Part shown: in pieces, positions 24,201 to 39,200 of the stretch
Layout: each line of letters begins with the position of its first letter
Position numbering within the stretch: position 1 is the first letter of the stretch
Assembly (NCBI GenBank): GCA_013339765.2
Contig: CM023450.1
Span: 195,183,589 to 195,247,588, forward strand
Length of the DNA stretch: 64,000 nucleotides
Direction of reading: 5' to 3'
Origin: Haemaphysalis longicornis
Taxonomy: Eukaryota > Arthropoda > Arachnida > Ixodida > Ixodidae
The notes under the pieces: generated by a model
Told to the model about the DNA's origin: nothing
The model's database searches: none
The model's input: only the letters and a program-made list of their open reading frames with translations
Translations under genes and position numbers: made by a program

Positions 24201-27200
24201 CAAATTTTTCACGCACAAAACAGTCTATGGGTATTATTATTCCGCTTTCTTTGTGTCCAAATATTTGCATAATTATCTAATGCTAAACCTTACAATGACC
24301 TGCCGAACTACTACCCGATTTTAGCAGTTACTACTCGCTTAAAATTAGCTTCCTGCATAGAAGAACATAGCCTACTCGATTACCTACTCGAGATATAAGA
24401 ACTTGAATAATATTTTAGGCAAGAAAAGACTGGCCTTCGTCTAACCGTCCATGTGCCCCTGATTTCGTTGAAAACGCAAGCCGTGCATGCGCCTGCGACA
24501 GACGGTATTGGTATAGGCTATAGAAGGGGCAGCAGCCACGGCCACAAGAGCATTTCAAGTTTTGCACAAGTTTCCTGAAATGCCAGGATGCGCAATTTGG
24601 CGCAAACACCATATTAGAGAATCAGGTATGAGATACAAGAAATATTGTGATTCGTAATTCCCAAATACGAACACCTGGAGCGCCCTGTAATTACCGCATC
24701 AAAAGTCAATTTACAATGTTCGCGGTATTGTATCCGGCTAGTGCAATAAGGCGGCTGCGCCTAGCTATCTCCCTCTAAAACTGCTTATTTCTAAACTTCC
24801 GGCGGAGTACGAATACTCACTGCCGCACGAGAGAAGCAAGCTCTTCATTTTAAAAACTGTGCTTAGCCGGGGCAAAAACTGACATTCATTCTTGTGTGTC
24901 AGGCGAGGCAAAAAAGATTGAAGGGCCTAAGAAAGAGGAGCATTGGAAAGAGAAGCAAGCCGAGTATTCAGCAGCACCTAAGTAGCTGGTAACCACGACT
25001 GCAGCAACAATCCCAAAAGCGAGCATGTATTTACGAGAGAGCAGCCGCTATAACGGCCATCTCACGGTGCTTTGCCGCAAGGTAAAATGACAAGAAGCAA
25101 AATAAGTGCTTCAAATGTAAGCAGCCACAACAGGTTTTGTATCCCACCAGGGCTATTTCTTTTACAAATGCCGATTCAGAAGCCGAAAACATTGTTACCT
25201 GTAGATTGGGGGGTCAGTTTTGGTGGCAATCTACCAATATAGCCTATGAATTATAATGGCTATGTAATGGTCTTTGGGAAAACCTCGTTTCGGCAGGTGT
25301 CAACGGCCAACGTCCAGGTGATGGTCGCACTGCTCGTCTTGCTGTGCGCGGCTTCTTTAACCCTGAGCGGCGCCTTCAATGGCATCGCCGTGGGTTTGCA
25401 GCCGGACCTGCATAAGCTACTGGAACTCAAGGTAAGCGCAACACACGGTTCAATTCAAACAGGTTCCTCACACGGGTACCTCTGAGGTGCTCTGGCATTT
25501 CACAGAGTCTGCGGCTGAATTTACTGTGGAACGCCTAGCTGCGTGCCGCCCATTGTGGCTTTGAGGGCTTAACTGTTTCCAGTTGATGCGGCAATCAACA
25601 GTGCCAATTTGGACAAGACTGAATGAACGTGTTTGTTCAAAAGTGTTTTTTTTTTGTTTGCAACATTGTCCCGACGGACTGATACATTTTCGCCTAAACG
25701 TTGCATAAAAACCCGCAAGTGAGGAAGACCCAGCAAGCACAAATCCTAAGTTAAAGAAAGCCGCATTTTACAGGCTACCATCCGGACCCAAATAAATTGA
25801 TGTATTGCTGTGGAGGTCAGTGTTCTTCCGAATCGCAAAGATTTATGTATTTATTTGGTCAATACTGCCTGCAGCCTCTTGGCTGCCAAGGCAGGATCGT
25901 ACAGAGCAGTGAAATACGGCGTGTTGCAGAGTGCAAGCACGGAGTAGCAACAAGGGATAAATTAGACATATAACCCACATATAGAGAACATTCAAGGAAC
26001 ACTGACAAAAAATAAACAAATGCTACTGAAATCTGTAACGTGTGAAAGACAAGTTCGCAACACCATGATAGGGCATGTAAAAGACAAAGTACACACCGAA
26101 AAAACGGGTACGACAGGTGTAGCACTAGCCGTAGCTTATGCGGAAAAAAACACAATAAATTCATATATAGGTCATAAATGCTCTCGTTAGCAACAACACA
26201 AAAATACAGGAACAGGCTGACATCCAGGAACAGTAAAAACAGCAGAGGCAACAGACAAGAAATCTAAGTTCATTATAGCGAACGGTTCAACTACACTAAG
26301 GTGTACGAAACCAGAGAAGCAGTTGTCGGGTAGATAAGACATACAATAAGATTGAGTTCAAGGATTAGAGCCGAGCGTCGCCAAAAAAGAATCCAAGGAG
26401 GACGCATTCACTACGTCGTAGAAAAAAACGTTTCAAACCTTTATCGTCCTTGGAAAAAGAAAAACGGTGGGCGTTTGATTTACTACGAGGAACCAGAATG
26501 CATGATCATGCTTCCTTCGTGTCTCGCGCGCTGTGTTATATTGTACATAGTCATGTTAGTTTAGTCTAGTGTGCCCATTCACAATATTGAACAGGGTTTT
26601 AAGACGGTGAACTTTCCGGCGTGATGCAAGCGTTGGGAGCTCGAACCTGTTGCGTAATTTCGGGATAGAAATGTGTCTCCGGTAGGCGTGATAGATATAC
26701 CTTAGCGCTTTGTTTTGAACACCTTCAATACAAGCGGTGTATTTTTTTGTGTGCGGCTCCCAAATGGTGTCAGTATATTCAATAATGGGCGTACCAGGTG
26801 TGTGTAAGCAACGAGTTTTTGGCTTGCTGCTGCAGTGCTTCAATCACTGTTTTATAAACCATAACTTTCGTGATGCCGCCGACACCATGTTGGAGATGTG
26901 GCCATTACAAGATAGATTAGATGAAATAAGAAGACCCAGGTATTTGCACTGACTAACCTGTGTGATTGGGCTGTCATTGATTTTGTAGACATGATGTGGC
27001 GAGTTCTTTTACGGGTTATGGTCAGTAGAATGCATTTTGAACTGTTTAGGGTCATTTCCCAACGTCTACACCACGTTTTCAACCGCCAGAAGATATGTAT
27101 CTATCAGTTGGCGATCCTCATGTAATCGGACATCATGGTAAACGACGTAGTCGTCCGCAAAAAAGCGGTACGCAGAGGAAATTACAACGACAAATCATTA

Positions 27201-30200
27201 AAAAAGTCGAGAATAGAAGCAGGCCAAGGACAGAACCGTGCGGCACGCCCGAGAAGACTGCCGTGAATGGGAATTGGAGTTGCCGATGTTAAAAAATTGG
27301 TGTCGTTCAGAAAGATAGCAATCCAGCCACTCGTTTATTTTTGTGTTGCGTAATATTTGCGCAGTTTAGTTTTTAGGTGAACGTTGGAAAGGAAACCTGA
27401 TCGAAAGCCTTGTGGAAGTCAAGAACAATAACGTCAAGCTGTGCGTCGTTATCGAGGGAAGTGAAGATTTCATTAATTATGTGGACCAGTTCAGTCGTCG
27501 TTGATATTCCCCGCCTGAACCTATGCTGCTTACTCTCAAGGAAAAAGTTGTCAAATTCTAAAAATGAGCTAACGTGACTGAAAATAACGTGTTCCAGCAC
27601 TTTACTACAAAGTGCACAGCAAGGAAATGGGTCAATGGGGTTCCAATACCTTGTCACCAGATTTGTGGATTGGTTTCCCCTTCGCCGTCTTCCAGTCCAT
27701 CGGTATTTCGGTTCGGCCTAAACTTGCATTAAATTCTGTAAAAAGAAATTTGCTGCACCATTCCGCGTACCGAAAAAGAAAGGCATTTAGAATTTCATCG
27801 GGTCCCGCAGACTTGTTAGCTGTCTAAATTTAGTAGTGCCTAAAAAATTCCTTCTATACTTATTGTTATATCAGGTAGATCTAAGCCTTTTTGAAATTAC
27901 TGAGTTGTGCTGTTCCTGCGAAGAAAAACCGACGAAAAGAAATCGTTAAAAGCTGTTGCTATCCTGGTGGAATCAGTAACTTCTCTGCCGTCTATTTTTA
28001 TTCTAGTGACAGTATTCTTTTTGAGTGTGACATGCATCCAGAAGTTTTTGGGGTCCTTGGTAAGAAACTCATGAATTTTGACATTCAAGAAATTGAACCT
28101 GGAAGTCTTTTGTTGTGTTCATAGTTCGTTGCGAAGCGATGTTAATTTGTTAGGCGAGGTTCCAGAAGGGGTGCATGAAAGGTGTTTTATTCTACGTTTA
28201 AGTTGTAGTATTTCGCGCGTAATCAAGGGGCTTGTGTTAATACTTTTTTCCGTTTAAGGGGTATATATCTTTCCATGCATTCGGTTACTGTTCCTTTGAA
28301 GTGCCACAGATTATTTACTGTATAAGAATGCTGGTGGCCATATCTGTGAACATGTCAAACTTTTCTTCAAGAAATAAACGTGGTTAGCCTTTATGCATGC
28401 CCGGCATCAAGGATACCCCGACACCTAAATGACACACGGGACAGTCAAATGTGCAGCACATGGAAGTTGCAATCCCTGTTCAGGTTTGTGTATACTGCCG
28501 CTCGACGTTCATGAAACCAGCTTTGTTGCGGTTCAGCAAACCTTCCTCTTTCCTACCTGCAGACGTGGTACTTGGCTACGAGGCATCTATTCTACAGCAT
28601 AAACCTCGCCCTGGGAACTTCCACCTGCTTGGCCAGCTACAACGACTTCCAGACAGACATATTTAGGTAAGGAGTACGAAGTCAAACTTCACTACATCAC
28701 ACGTTTGTAGAAACACGCCCAACCTATCTGTTTTCGCAAACGCAGCCCTCATGATAACCTAGTGGGAACAGGCTACTTTCTTTTTACTCAGTGCTGGAAA
28801 GGGTTTAGCTCTACTAAAGAAATCGTTTAGAGCTTGACTTTTGGCATCATCAGAAATACGTTTAAACGAAAAATCAAAGTATGCATATGATGCAGATTGT
28901 GAATGGTAGCATATTGCGGAATCATTATTTCCGCGAAACCAACACTCAGTACGGCTACCATGCGCACACCAGGGCTAGATAATAAAGGGTCGTTTCAATT
29001 AAAAAAAAAATAATTGGCAACTTATTATGAGGGATCAAAAACTCTTACATCAGGTTCTTATCTCGCTTATTTAAACCCAAGGAGCACAGAGTGTCCCGTA
29101 TTACGGAGGGAGGGGGATTTTCGGTGAAGATGTGTAAGAATACATGTGCGTGAGAAATCCCACGTGAAATTGCGTTCCTTCGATCGAGTACAGGCATCGC
29201 GACAAGTGAGCAGGAAGTGTCCACGTTTAAACTGCCTCTGGCTCGTCGTGGTCTCTGCTCTGTATTATATTTTGATTGTGCTTCAAGATTTTGTTATTAT
29301 GTCATTAGGTTTCAAGATTTTCACACCTGCATAAATGCGGCAACCCGAAGATCCGTTTATTCATCCCCATTGAGAAAATCGCAAAGTTACGCTGATCTAG
29401 ATTTGAACGGAAACAGTTTGTGACAGATTGGATGCCCAAGCACTAAGTTGGACTATATTAAATTCCCAGCGTTTTTTTTTCTTCGTGAAGGCAGGTGTGT
29501 GAATGCATGCGCATGCGCTGGCACATGTGGGCCAATATGTAGTTCTGTGTGTATTTGCGTGTGTCCGTGCGTGCACTTGCGTATGTGTGCGTTTGGCTGT
29601 GTACATGAGTTTAAGAGATCCTGTTCGATGCCGCCTGAGTTTGTGCGCGTGCGCGTGCGCGCTTGGGCGTGCGTGCGTTCATGTGCATGTGTATGTGCGA
29701 GTGTGTGTGTGTGTGTGTGTGCGTGCGCGTGTGAGCCGAGGTACGACATTATTAACGTCACTAACTTCTCACGCACGACAACAGGGCAGTCGGACTTCGC
29801 GAGTAGTTTCTAAGATCAGCCGCGCTTGCGCACAGGTGTGGCCCGGTTCGTAACAAATATACCGGTGTTGGCGATCATGACGCCGCCTTGAAGACTCATG
29901 TGAGCCCAGAATACAAAGACTGGAAAGCGGGTGGACTTCTTCGGCATGGCAAAGAATGTCAGCTGTATGAGGGCTTGTATGGTCGTGGGAAGGAAGTATG
30001 GTATCGGGAGCGCTACGAGGCAAACGAGCGTAGAGGAGGGAAAAATGGGATGTAGCCGGACATCTGGTGCTTAGCGGTATTATAGGCGTAGTTGATCAAC
30101 GGAAAGATAGCATCCAAGTTGCGGTGATCGCAAGCGACGTACATTGAAAGCATGTTAGTGTCGGATTTGTGCGCTCGGTGAGGCCGTTGGTTTGCTGTTA

Positions 30201-33200
30201 ATCGGGGGTGGAATGCCGAAGGTGGGTAGAACAAAGACGAAAGAGCTTTTCGGTGATGTGTGCAGTAAACTGGCATCCTCCGTCGCTGATAATGACACGA
30301 GGGGGTTTATGTCGAAGCCCAATTGAACGTAGGACGAAGCTTGCTATTGCAGACGGTAAGGCAGTGGTCTTGCCGTAACGAGAGCGGTAGTCCATGGCTA
30401 CCACGATGCAGTGAACGCCACATGGAGACCTGGTGAACGGGTCCAGTAGATCTATCACAACTTTTCCGAAATGTATGGTAGGTGGGTTTAAGGGCTGAAG
30501 TTGACTGGCAGGAGCAGTGTTTGGAGGTTTGTTATGTTGGCAAATAAAGCAGCTAGACAGGCACCGTTCGGTTGTTTCGCGCATCTTGGGCCAATAAAAA
30601 CGCTGCGGCAAGCGATGCCGTCTTCGTACGTGCCCCATAAACCAGAGGTAACATCATCATGCACGATTTGTAGAACAGAGGAGCGCAGAGTTCGCGGCAC
30701 CACAAACAGATGACGAATGCCCTCACAAAAGTAGTCCTTTTTATAGAGCAAACCCTCTCGGAGGGGAAAGCGTTGTCGAGACGTTTGGACACTTAACGGA
30801 TGCGAAAAAGGGTTCTAGAGACTTATCGTTCTCTTTTTCAAGTCGGAATCTTTGCACGTCCGGAAATGCCGATGCAATAGTAGCAAGATCCGCATCAATG
30901 ATATTTTTGTCACTGTCAGTCTTTCCCCTGGACAGGCGAGAGGGACAATCGGTGTCGCAGTGCTGCCGACCACGCTTATAGATAATAGCGAAGTTGAATT
31001 CTCGAAGACGCAGCGGCCAGCGCGCAAGCCGACCGCAGAGATCACGCAGGTTGACCAACCAGCATAGCCAGTGGTAATCGGTGATTATTGCGAAGGCACG
31101 TCTATACAGGTAGGCACAAAATTGTGGGTAGCGAAAACGATGGCCAAACACTCCTGTTCAGTCAGAATATAATTGCGCTCACACTTGCTGAGGCAGCGAC
31201 TGGCGCAGGCAATGACATATTCGCTGCCACAATTGCGCTGCACGAGCACGGCACCTATGTCAACACCATTGGCATCGGTGGGAAGTTCAGTTCGAGTGGA
31301 AGTGTCAAAGTGGCGAAGTACGGGTCGGGATGTTAGGAGATATTAAAATTGGCAAAACGCGGATTCACATTGTGGCGTCCCTCGAAAAGGCACATTTTTG
31401 TTCAGCAAAACAGTCAGTGGGGAGGCTAAGTTGGCAAAACCAGGTACAAAGGTACGAAAACAGGAACATAGTCCAACGAAGTTTCGTAGTTCTTTCCGAG
31501 ACCTTGTATGCTTGAATGAGCTAAGGGTTGCACCTTTTTGGGGTCAGGTCGAATACCTTTCCTGTCCACCAGCAGACCTAGTACAAGGGTTTCTCGCTCT
31601 CCAAAGCGGCACTTTTTTCAGTGTAGCACCAATCCCGCATTTTTCATACAGTCAATCACTATACCCAAGTTGTCGTTATGCTCTTTCAACCTCCAGCCAA
31701 AAATCCCGGCATCATCCAGGTAGCCCATGCAAACGTTCCACTTTAAACCGCGCAAGTAGGTGTTCATAAATCGCTCGAAAGTGGCAGGCGCGTTACAAAG
31801 ACCGAAAGGAATTACAAATGAATTCGTACAGGCCGTATGGCGTTACAAATGCAGTCTTTTCCTTGGTTTCTGGATGAACGGGGATTTGTCAATAACACGA
31901 TCGCTAGTCGTTTGACGAAAAGTAGGAAGCGGAGTGCAAGCAGTCGATGGTGTCTTCAATCCATGGAAGTGGATACACATCTTTCTTGGTCAAAGCGTTC
32001 AATCGGTGATAACCAGCACAAACGCGCCACAATCCGTCTGTTTTTTTTCTCACCAAAATAACCGGAGCTGCCTATGGACTGCATGATTATGGTATTACAC
32101 CCTTCGCCATGATGTCTTGAACTTTTTCATTGATCAGCTTGCGTTCTGAGGAAGACAGTCGGTACAGCTTCTGTCGAATCGGTTTCGCACTCCCAGTGTT
32201 GATGGAGTGAACATTGCGAGATGGCGGAATTGGGGACGACTCTTACTTACTTTTAGAAGTAGTATGCTGATACGTACTGAGAACTCACAGTACTGAGAAA
32301 TCACAGGGCAGATCGTTCACACCACGGCAGACTCTGGTTGATAATGTGTTTAAACTGCGCGTCGTTAGGGGAAGGGTGCACTGACTCATCAGCGTGTTCG
32401 CTAAAAACACCTAGTGAACTCGTCACGTAATCGTGGAAGTAGGCACGTTTCAACGCACATGGTTTAACTGCAAGCTGAGGGGAGTAATTTATCGCCCACA
32501 GTCCCGAGAACCCTCCTTCAACCGGAGCAATGCAGCGAAGAACAACGATGTTCTTCATAGCACAGGACACTGCGACCGCCTCAATAATAGCGTGTTTGGT
32601 CCCCTACTGGCAGAAACCCAGTGCAGAGTCCAGGAATAACAGTGTCTTCCAATACGGACAACGTGCCGGACCATGCACTCTGACGCCGATAAGAAAGGGA
32701 CACTGACGAGTACTTCACCACTTCCACAATCAACGGTTGTGTTACACTAGTCTAAAATGTCTTTACCAAATATCACATCATCAGTGGACCTAGGAGTAAC
32801 GGTAAACACAATTTTAAATTCGCGTCCACTGAAAGCTACCTTAACAGAGCAAACACCGTGCGCACGCAAGCATTTGTCGCCGACACCACGAAAAGTTACT
32901 GGATGGTCCCAGCCGAACATCACTTTGCGTCAAAGTTGATTTTTAAAAGCTAGACTCATAACTGAAACCGTTGCGAAAGTGTCCACTAACGCCAATGAAG
33001 TAACGCCATCAATAACCACATCAGCTTTGTTCTTTAGCGTCAGTACAGGAGGAGGCATATTGTGTAAGTACTTAATGGCAGGCTCGCCCCCTTCGGCCCC
33101 GCCAACTAGTTCTCCGGAGGCGGGGAAGGGCGTCGTGGGGACGGATAACGGGGGCGGACAGGTGGCGTTACACTTTGGTCGAAGGCTGGAGACCCACTGC

Positions 33201-36200
33201 GCGGAGGTTCAGGTGCAGAAAGGAGATTTTTGGGAGGCCGGCCGGACGACAAGCGGAAGTAGTTGTGGTAAGCGTCGGCGTTAGGGCGAGGAAACGGTGT
33301 TAGCGGGTTATATCGCGCACCTTGTCGGCGTCATCGAAAATATCGGGAAATGCGCCTAATCATGCCTCAACGATAACAAATCGAGCTGTCGTGATCTTGC
33401 TCTAAAGCAGAACCTTGATCGTAGTTTTAGAATCTATAGCTGGTGTAGCGGTGGACAAAATGCCGATCCAAATTCGAGTTTTCCGGAAGAATTGGCCTGT
33501 TCGTACGCGCAGCCCGCTCTGGTATTCTCGGGTTGAATTGTGTGGAATCGCGGCAGGCTGGAAACTGGTTCTTCACAGCGAGGGCCTACCAGTTAGAGGG
33601 GTGTCAGGGTATTCGTTATGGGCGGACCGGTATTCGTTATGTATACGGACCATTATTCGCACACAATGCGGCGTGTGGTTTCAGCAATGTCGGTTTGGTA
33701 ATCGTAGCCACAGCTTAAGATGGTGGTCATTTGGGAGGCCTACCAAACTTTGTAGCGATGCGGCGCATGTTCAGATTTTGAAATGCCGACAGTGTCGGAT
33801 GACATTGGAAGCCTTGTTTAAATTGTCTCGACCGATCAAAAAGTTCTAGGCATCTTTTGCAATGCATTTAAGCAAACGGACTTTGTTTCCTTATCGTACA
33901 TCTGCGAATACGCGATCCTGCATAACTTTAACACTTCCTCAATATACGTGGTGCACGTTTACCCACGGTTTTGAGCTCGCAGAAGTAATGGTTGCTCTGT
34001 CGCTTTTTCTTGGCAATGGAATCGGCAAAATAGGCCTTCATCTACGCTACACGGTGGTCCCAACTCGTCAGCGTCTCCTCATGGTTTTCAAACCATACCA
34101 ACGCATAGCCATCCAAGGAGGATGAAAACGTTAGCTAAGCAGTGCTTGAGCCAGTCGTCAATGTCTTCGTCAGCTCTACCCGCAAAGAGTCTGGGTTCTC
34201 TGTGATGCATCCAGCTCCCACTGGGCGCCGGTTGCTGAGGCTGCTGATTTCCGTTCATGGTAGGAGGGGGCGCGGGAATATTCCAGCCACCCGTCGGCTT
34301 CGACTCAAATCCTGGCTTTCTTCCGTGTTGAAGCATCCCGCACACTAAACCGAAATTGTCAGGTGCGATGCAGCATCGACTTCTATGTACAATCGTGATC
34401 ACAGAACACCAGAGAAAGCAACGGTCGCTGAGCGTTCACTCGTCTACTTTCTCAGCTGATGTCATCATCGGCATTCAGGAAAGTCTATGTACGTGTGGAA
34501 CTATATAAATAACTCTAAATTAATCTTAAACATACTCTGAAAAGCATCCTCTTCACCAAGGTTGCAGAATTCTTGAATAACTGAGCAAATAGTTTGTGCT
34601 TGTCCAATACACGATAAGGATATCTGACGCAGAATGGCTTCGGGCTGTGGCACGCTCAGCAAACTCTCTCGAATCATCAATAGTACGCTATCTTTTTTAA
34701 AAAAAATATTGCTACATATTGAGTATTACCGGTGATAACATTGCGGGCAAAACATTGGCCCAATACTAACATTTGGAAAGAAAAATTGCCATCCCGAGGA
34801 GGGTGGAACGAAAGATGAAAGGAGAAAGGATATGTTCGAATTATCAAAGTAATAGCCGTATCTTGAGCTCTGGACGCAACAAAACGGCGTGTCCTGTAGT
34901 TCGGTTGGCTGAGACGTGAAATTACGTCATTCTTTGAAAGATATTACGACAGTGTTGCGCCAAGAGTCTGAACCGGTATAACGCTCTAGTAACAAAAACG
35001 AGAAACTTGGATAAGGTGACAAATCGAGTAAAGGAATGTGCTGTTTGAACTGCAGAAAAGAGATGTACATGGGTTGGACAAGCAATGCGACGAAATGTCA
35101 GCCGGCGGACAACAAGGGTTACCGAGCGGCAACCACGGGACGGGGCAATTTAACGAAGATCTGCGAAAAGTTACGAGATTAGGAAATTTTCGTCCGCGAA
35201 AAGAACTCAGATAGCGCTGGAATAGAACTGTTCGAAATTCGAGAAACTCTCCTTCCAAGGATTGAGATAGTCTTTTTGCCGGTCGTTCCGCAACCTAGCG
35301 CCCCATTAGAAGTGGTTGAAACGTGATTTCCCAACAACCTAAACCTCAGCTTGTCCAACCTAAGCCCAACCTTAAACTAATATTAAGGCAACAGAATCTG
35401 GCTACAGTTTTCCGGCTGAAGGGCGAAATGATCTACAGGAACTCTCTCCCTTGTGGACATGGCTAGCGTGATCATAAAGATGGCGACTTTCAGTATGAGG
35501 GCGATAGTATTACTGAAAATATCGAATACAATCGTTAGCACCCGGCTATGCTCTTGGGGCCCGCTACTCTGATTCAACGAATGGGTAGAGGAATCTTTGC
35601 TCTATCTTGCTTTTTGCAATTAGGCAGAGCACCGAGGAATTCTACACCGTTAGTAACTCCTTTCAATACATGGGTTTCTACAGGAGACGTGTGGTTATGG
35701 GAACCGGCTGGAACTCGTGCTTTGTTTCAACTATCCTGAACGAACTTTTGCCGCGATGGTGCGCTGAAAGTTGTAACTACTCATGAGAAGTAATATGTGG
35801 TACGTGTGAAGTATACCGATCAGCCCCAGCTTTCGAATAAATAGCATTGCATCCTACGAAAAGCGTGTGGTTCCAGAAATTCCCAACAGAAGGCAAGCAC
35901 TATGTTTTCCGGGAAAGTTGAACTGAACTCCACTTCGATAGATTGATCGATCGATCAATCAATCGATTGATTCATTGATCATTGATTGTAGTTTATAGCG
36001 CCGACGTTACACAGGCGATAAGGCGCGCTGTACTGGACAGCTGCGGATTAATTTTGACCACCTGGAGATCTTTAACGTGCGTCGAAATCTCGAACACTAC
36101 TGCGTTTTCGCTTCTCACCTCCATTAGAAAATCGGCCTGCGTGGTCGGGAATCAAACCCGCGTCTTCGTCCTGAACTCCTGTTAGGGGTGTAATTTTAAA

Positions 36201-39200
36201 TGCACCGCTCGCCTCTACATTTGATTGGTGGGACAAAATCCTAAATCTGTTTTTCAATAATTTTATTTTCAACATTCATAAGTAAAAGCGAGTAGACTTA
36301 TCAATTCTTTTTAATAGTCAATGGGAAATCCGTAACCGCAGAGACTTTGCCAGAATTCCGTATTCTCCCATTACATGGCTGTTCCAGAAAAACTTTGCAA
36401 AGCAGTTTTTACATATTTGTAGTGGTTAACTATATTAAGAAAACTGTTCGATATTTCAGCTGGCGAGCCATTAAAAGAATTCGTGGAACAATCTTTTAGC
36501 ACTTCTCAGCTTCCACTCCATCAGACGTCCTTTTTTTAATTCAGCCTGCAGTGTACTACACCCCAAATATAAATGCACTCCTTAAATTTAAAGTTTTCTA
36601 CAACTAGCAGTTTTGAATTGACATTCAAATCAAATGTTAGGACATGTCGGCCAATCATGGCTGTAATTAAAAAAAATGCAGGCTAATCTACGCTGCAAAT
36701 GTAATTGGAAAGCAAAGCTCTAAACGACCCCCACAACGATTACCCATGCGAGGCCACTTAAATTCACTCTTGTGGCTCTACAAATAGTGAAACCAGAGAG
36801 AAGGAAAATGCACTTAACCACACCCGCTATTACTTCAAACAGATATTCTTTGATAAGGATAAATCAATGCATGATTCATGAACGGTGGTTGGTTGAGGTA
36901 TATTGGTGATGTAGCGAAGTAGAAACCTTTTTTACAAAGTTAAAGGAAGCTCAAACTCGGTGTTATACAGCCCGTCTCTGCGCACGCCGTCGGACGCGAC
37001 GAGATCGGCTGGAGAAATGGAGGCGAAGTGAGAGGCCATGCGTTGGTGTCATCATCATAATCAGCAGCAGCCTATTTACTCCCACTGCAGGGCAAAGGCC
37101 TTCTCCATTAATATCCAATTTTTCCGCTCCCGTGCTAACTGCGACCAATTCGTCCCCGCAAACGTCTTGATCTCATCTGCTCATCTAACTTACTGCCACC
37201 ACGTTTCAAGCTTTCCTTCTCTAGGGATCAACTCTGTTAACTTAAAGGGGCACTGACACAAAATTTTGAAGCGATAACTTTGGAGATAATTGGTGGGAAC
37301 ACATATACATCATCTGCAATATCAGCCGAACACCTCGAACATATTGAAAATCAATTTAAGTGTGCGAAACGCACCGAGCATCTAGGACCACGCAATCGAC
37401 ATCCCGAGGATATTATTAAATAAAGGAACCCAAACGTCACAGTTTGTGTTTCCGCTTCGTGCCGGCGTTTTTCGCCAGATCAGGCTCGTCCATCGGAGGG
37501 CCGGATGCGGAGCTTCTGCTGAGAACGAACGACCCGATCGTTGGCGGAGGTTATTTCGTCAGCTCATCGGGCAGCTGGCCACAAAGTTCTACGCGATTCC
37601 AGGCACTCGTTTCTATTACTGTTATTATCATTGGATATCGGAAAACGCGCCGGAGGCACGAAAAGCCCACTGAGCTAAGTTCCGCACGGTCGCTGTGCAG
37701 GCGGTGGCCACGGCCGCGAAAGTGCCCAGGCCGGCGCAGGTAGCTCGAGTGATAGCTTGTTACCGCTGCACGAAATTGTCCCCAAGTCCGACCATGGTGG
37801 CTTGCATGAGAAAGGAGTTAATGATGCGATGGCGGGTTGGCATTAAATATTGTCATCTGCACCGCTTACGAGAGAGGCACTCGAATATCCGCCGCAGTGC
37901 TAAGCCGAACACATCTGTAGGCGGACCTGAGGCAGACCGGCCGGGCTGCTCCCAGCGCGTGTCTTGCCACCCACCGTCTCGAGTGTTCGCGCGTCGTTTT
38001 TAGCCGCGGTAGCATTTGCACTCGCAGCGGCTGTGTTCACATCCACGGTCGCTTTTTAGTAAGCGCCTCACGAGATCAGTACGTGGGGCATCCGCAGAAA
38101 CTGCCGTCGATGCGGATTCGACAGTGCTACGGAGGCTCTGCTCTGTGATATCCATCCGACGGTCACGTGGTCAGCTTTGTTCACACCAAAATCCACAAAA
38201 TCCATCGTTTCGCGGCACCCGCTGAACCGAAACTGCGACTGGCCGCATTGAAAATTCCTCTAATTAAACAACCGCTGAGCAATGAGGTTTCATTATAAGT
38301 AGGTCATTAGCTCTTATCGCAACAGTTTTTGTGTCATGCCCCTTAGACCAATTATCGTGCCTTCGCATTACATGTTCTGCCCGCACCCATTTCTTCTTAA
38401 TTTCTGCTGGTATGTCCTTCACACGCGTTTGATCTCTGCCCCACCCCTCTCGGTTCTTGTCCCTTAATGTTATACCTATCATCTTCCGCCCCATTGCTCG
38501 CTGAGTCATCCTCAATTTGCGTTGAACCTTTTAAGTGAACCTCCAAGCTCCTGCCCCATAGGCGAGTACCAGTAAGATGCAGCTGTCATGCACTTTCTTC
38601 TTCAGGGACAATGGTATGGTGTCATTGATTATCTGAGAATACCTGCCGAATGCATTCCACCCGATTCTCATCCACCTAATTATCTCTGCCTCATGGTTGG
38701 GATCCGGGATCACTACTTTGCCTAAGTAGATGTATTCGCTTAACACTTCCACTGCCTTGCCACTTATCTCAAACCACTGTGTTCTCCCGCGGTTATTGAG
38801 CATGACTTTCGTTTTCTGCATATTAGTTTTCAGGCCCGCAATTCTACTCTGCTTGTCCAGTGCGGTAAGCATGCTGTGCAATTTGTCCCCCAAGGTACTT
38901 AGCAAGGCAACGTCATCAGAAAATGTGTGGTTACTAAGGTATTCTCCATTAACCCTTACGCCGACCTGTTTCCAATCCAATGTTCTAATACCTCTTCTAA
39001 ACATGCTGTGAATAGCATAGGAGAGATTGTGTCTCCTTGTATGACACCCTTCCTTCTAGGTATTTTACTGATCTCCTTGTGGAGGATGATGGTAGCTGTA
39101 AACGCATTGAAGATATCCTCTAGTGTTCTTGAGTAATGGTCGTATACGCCTTATTTCGCAATGCCTGAATGACTGCTGAAGCTTCGACAGAGTCAAATGC

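Noticed and set aside
25859..26251. 130-codon hydrophobic minus frame
   Set aside because: Falls in the 3' untranslated part of the CR1/L2-like LINE; no family.
29448..29853. Cys/Val-rich and His/Thr-rich open frames
   Set aside because: Produced by the GT/GC low-complexity tract.
37444..38225. Several open frames in a GC-rich block as a host gene
   Set aside because: They lie inside a DNA element bounded by inverted repeats; no domain.
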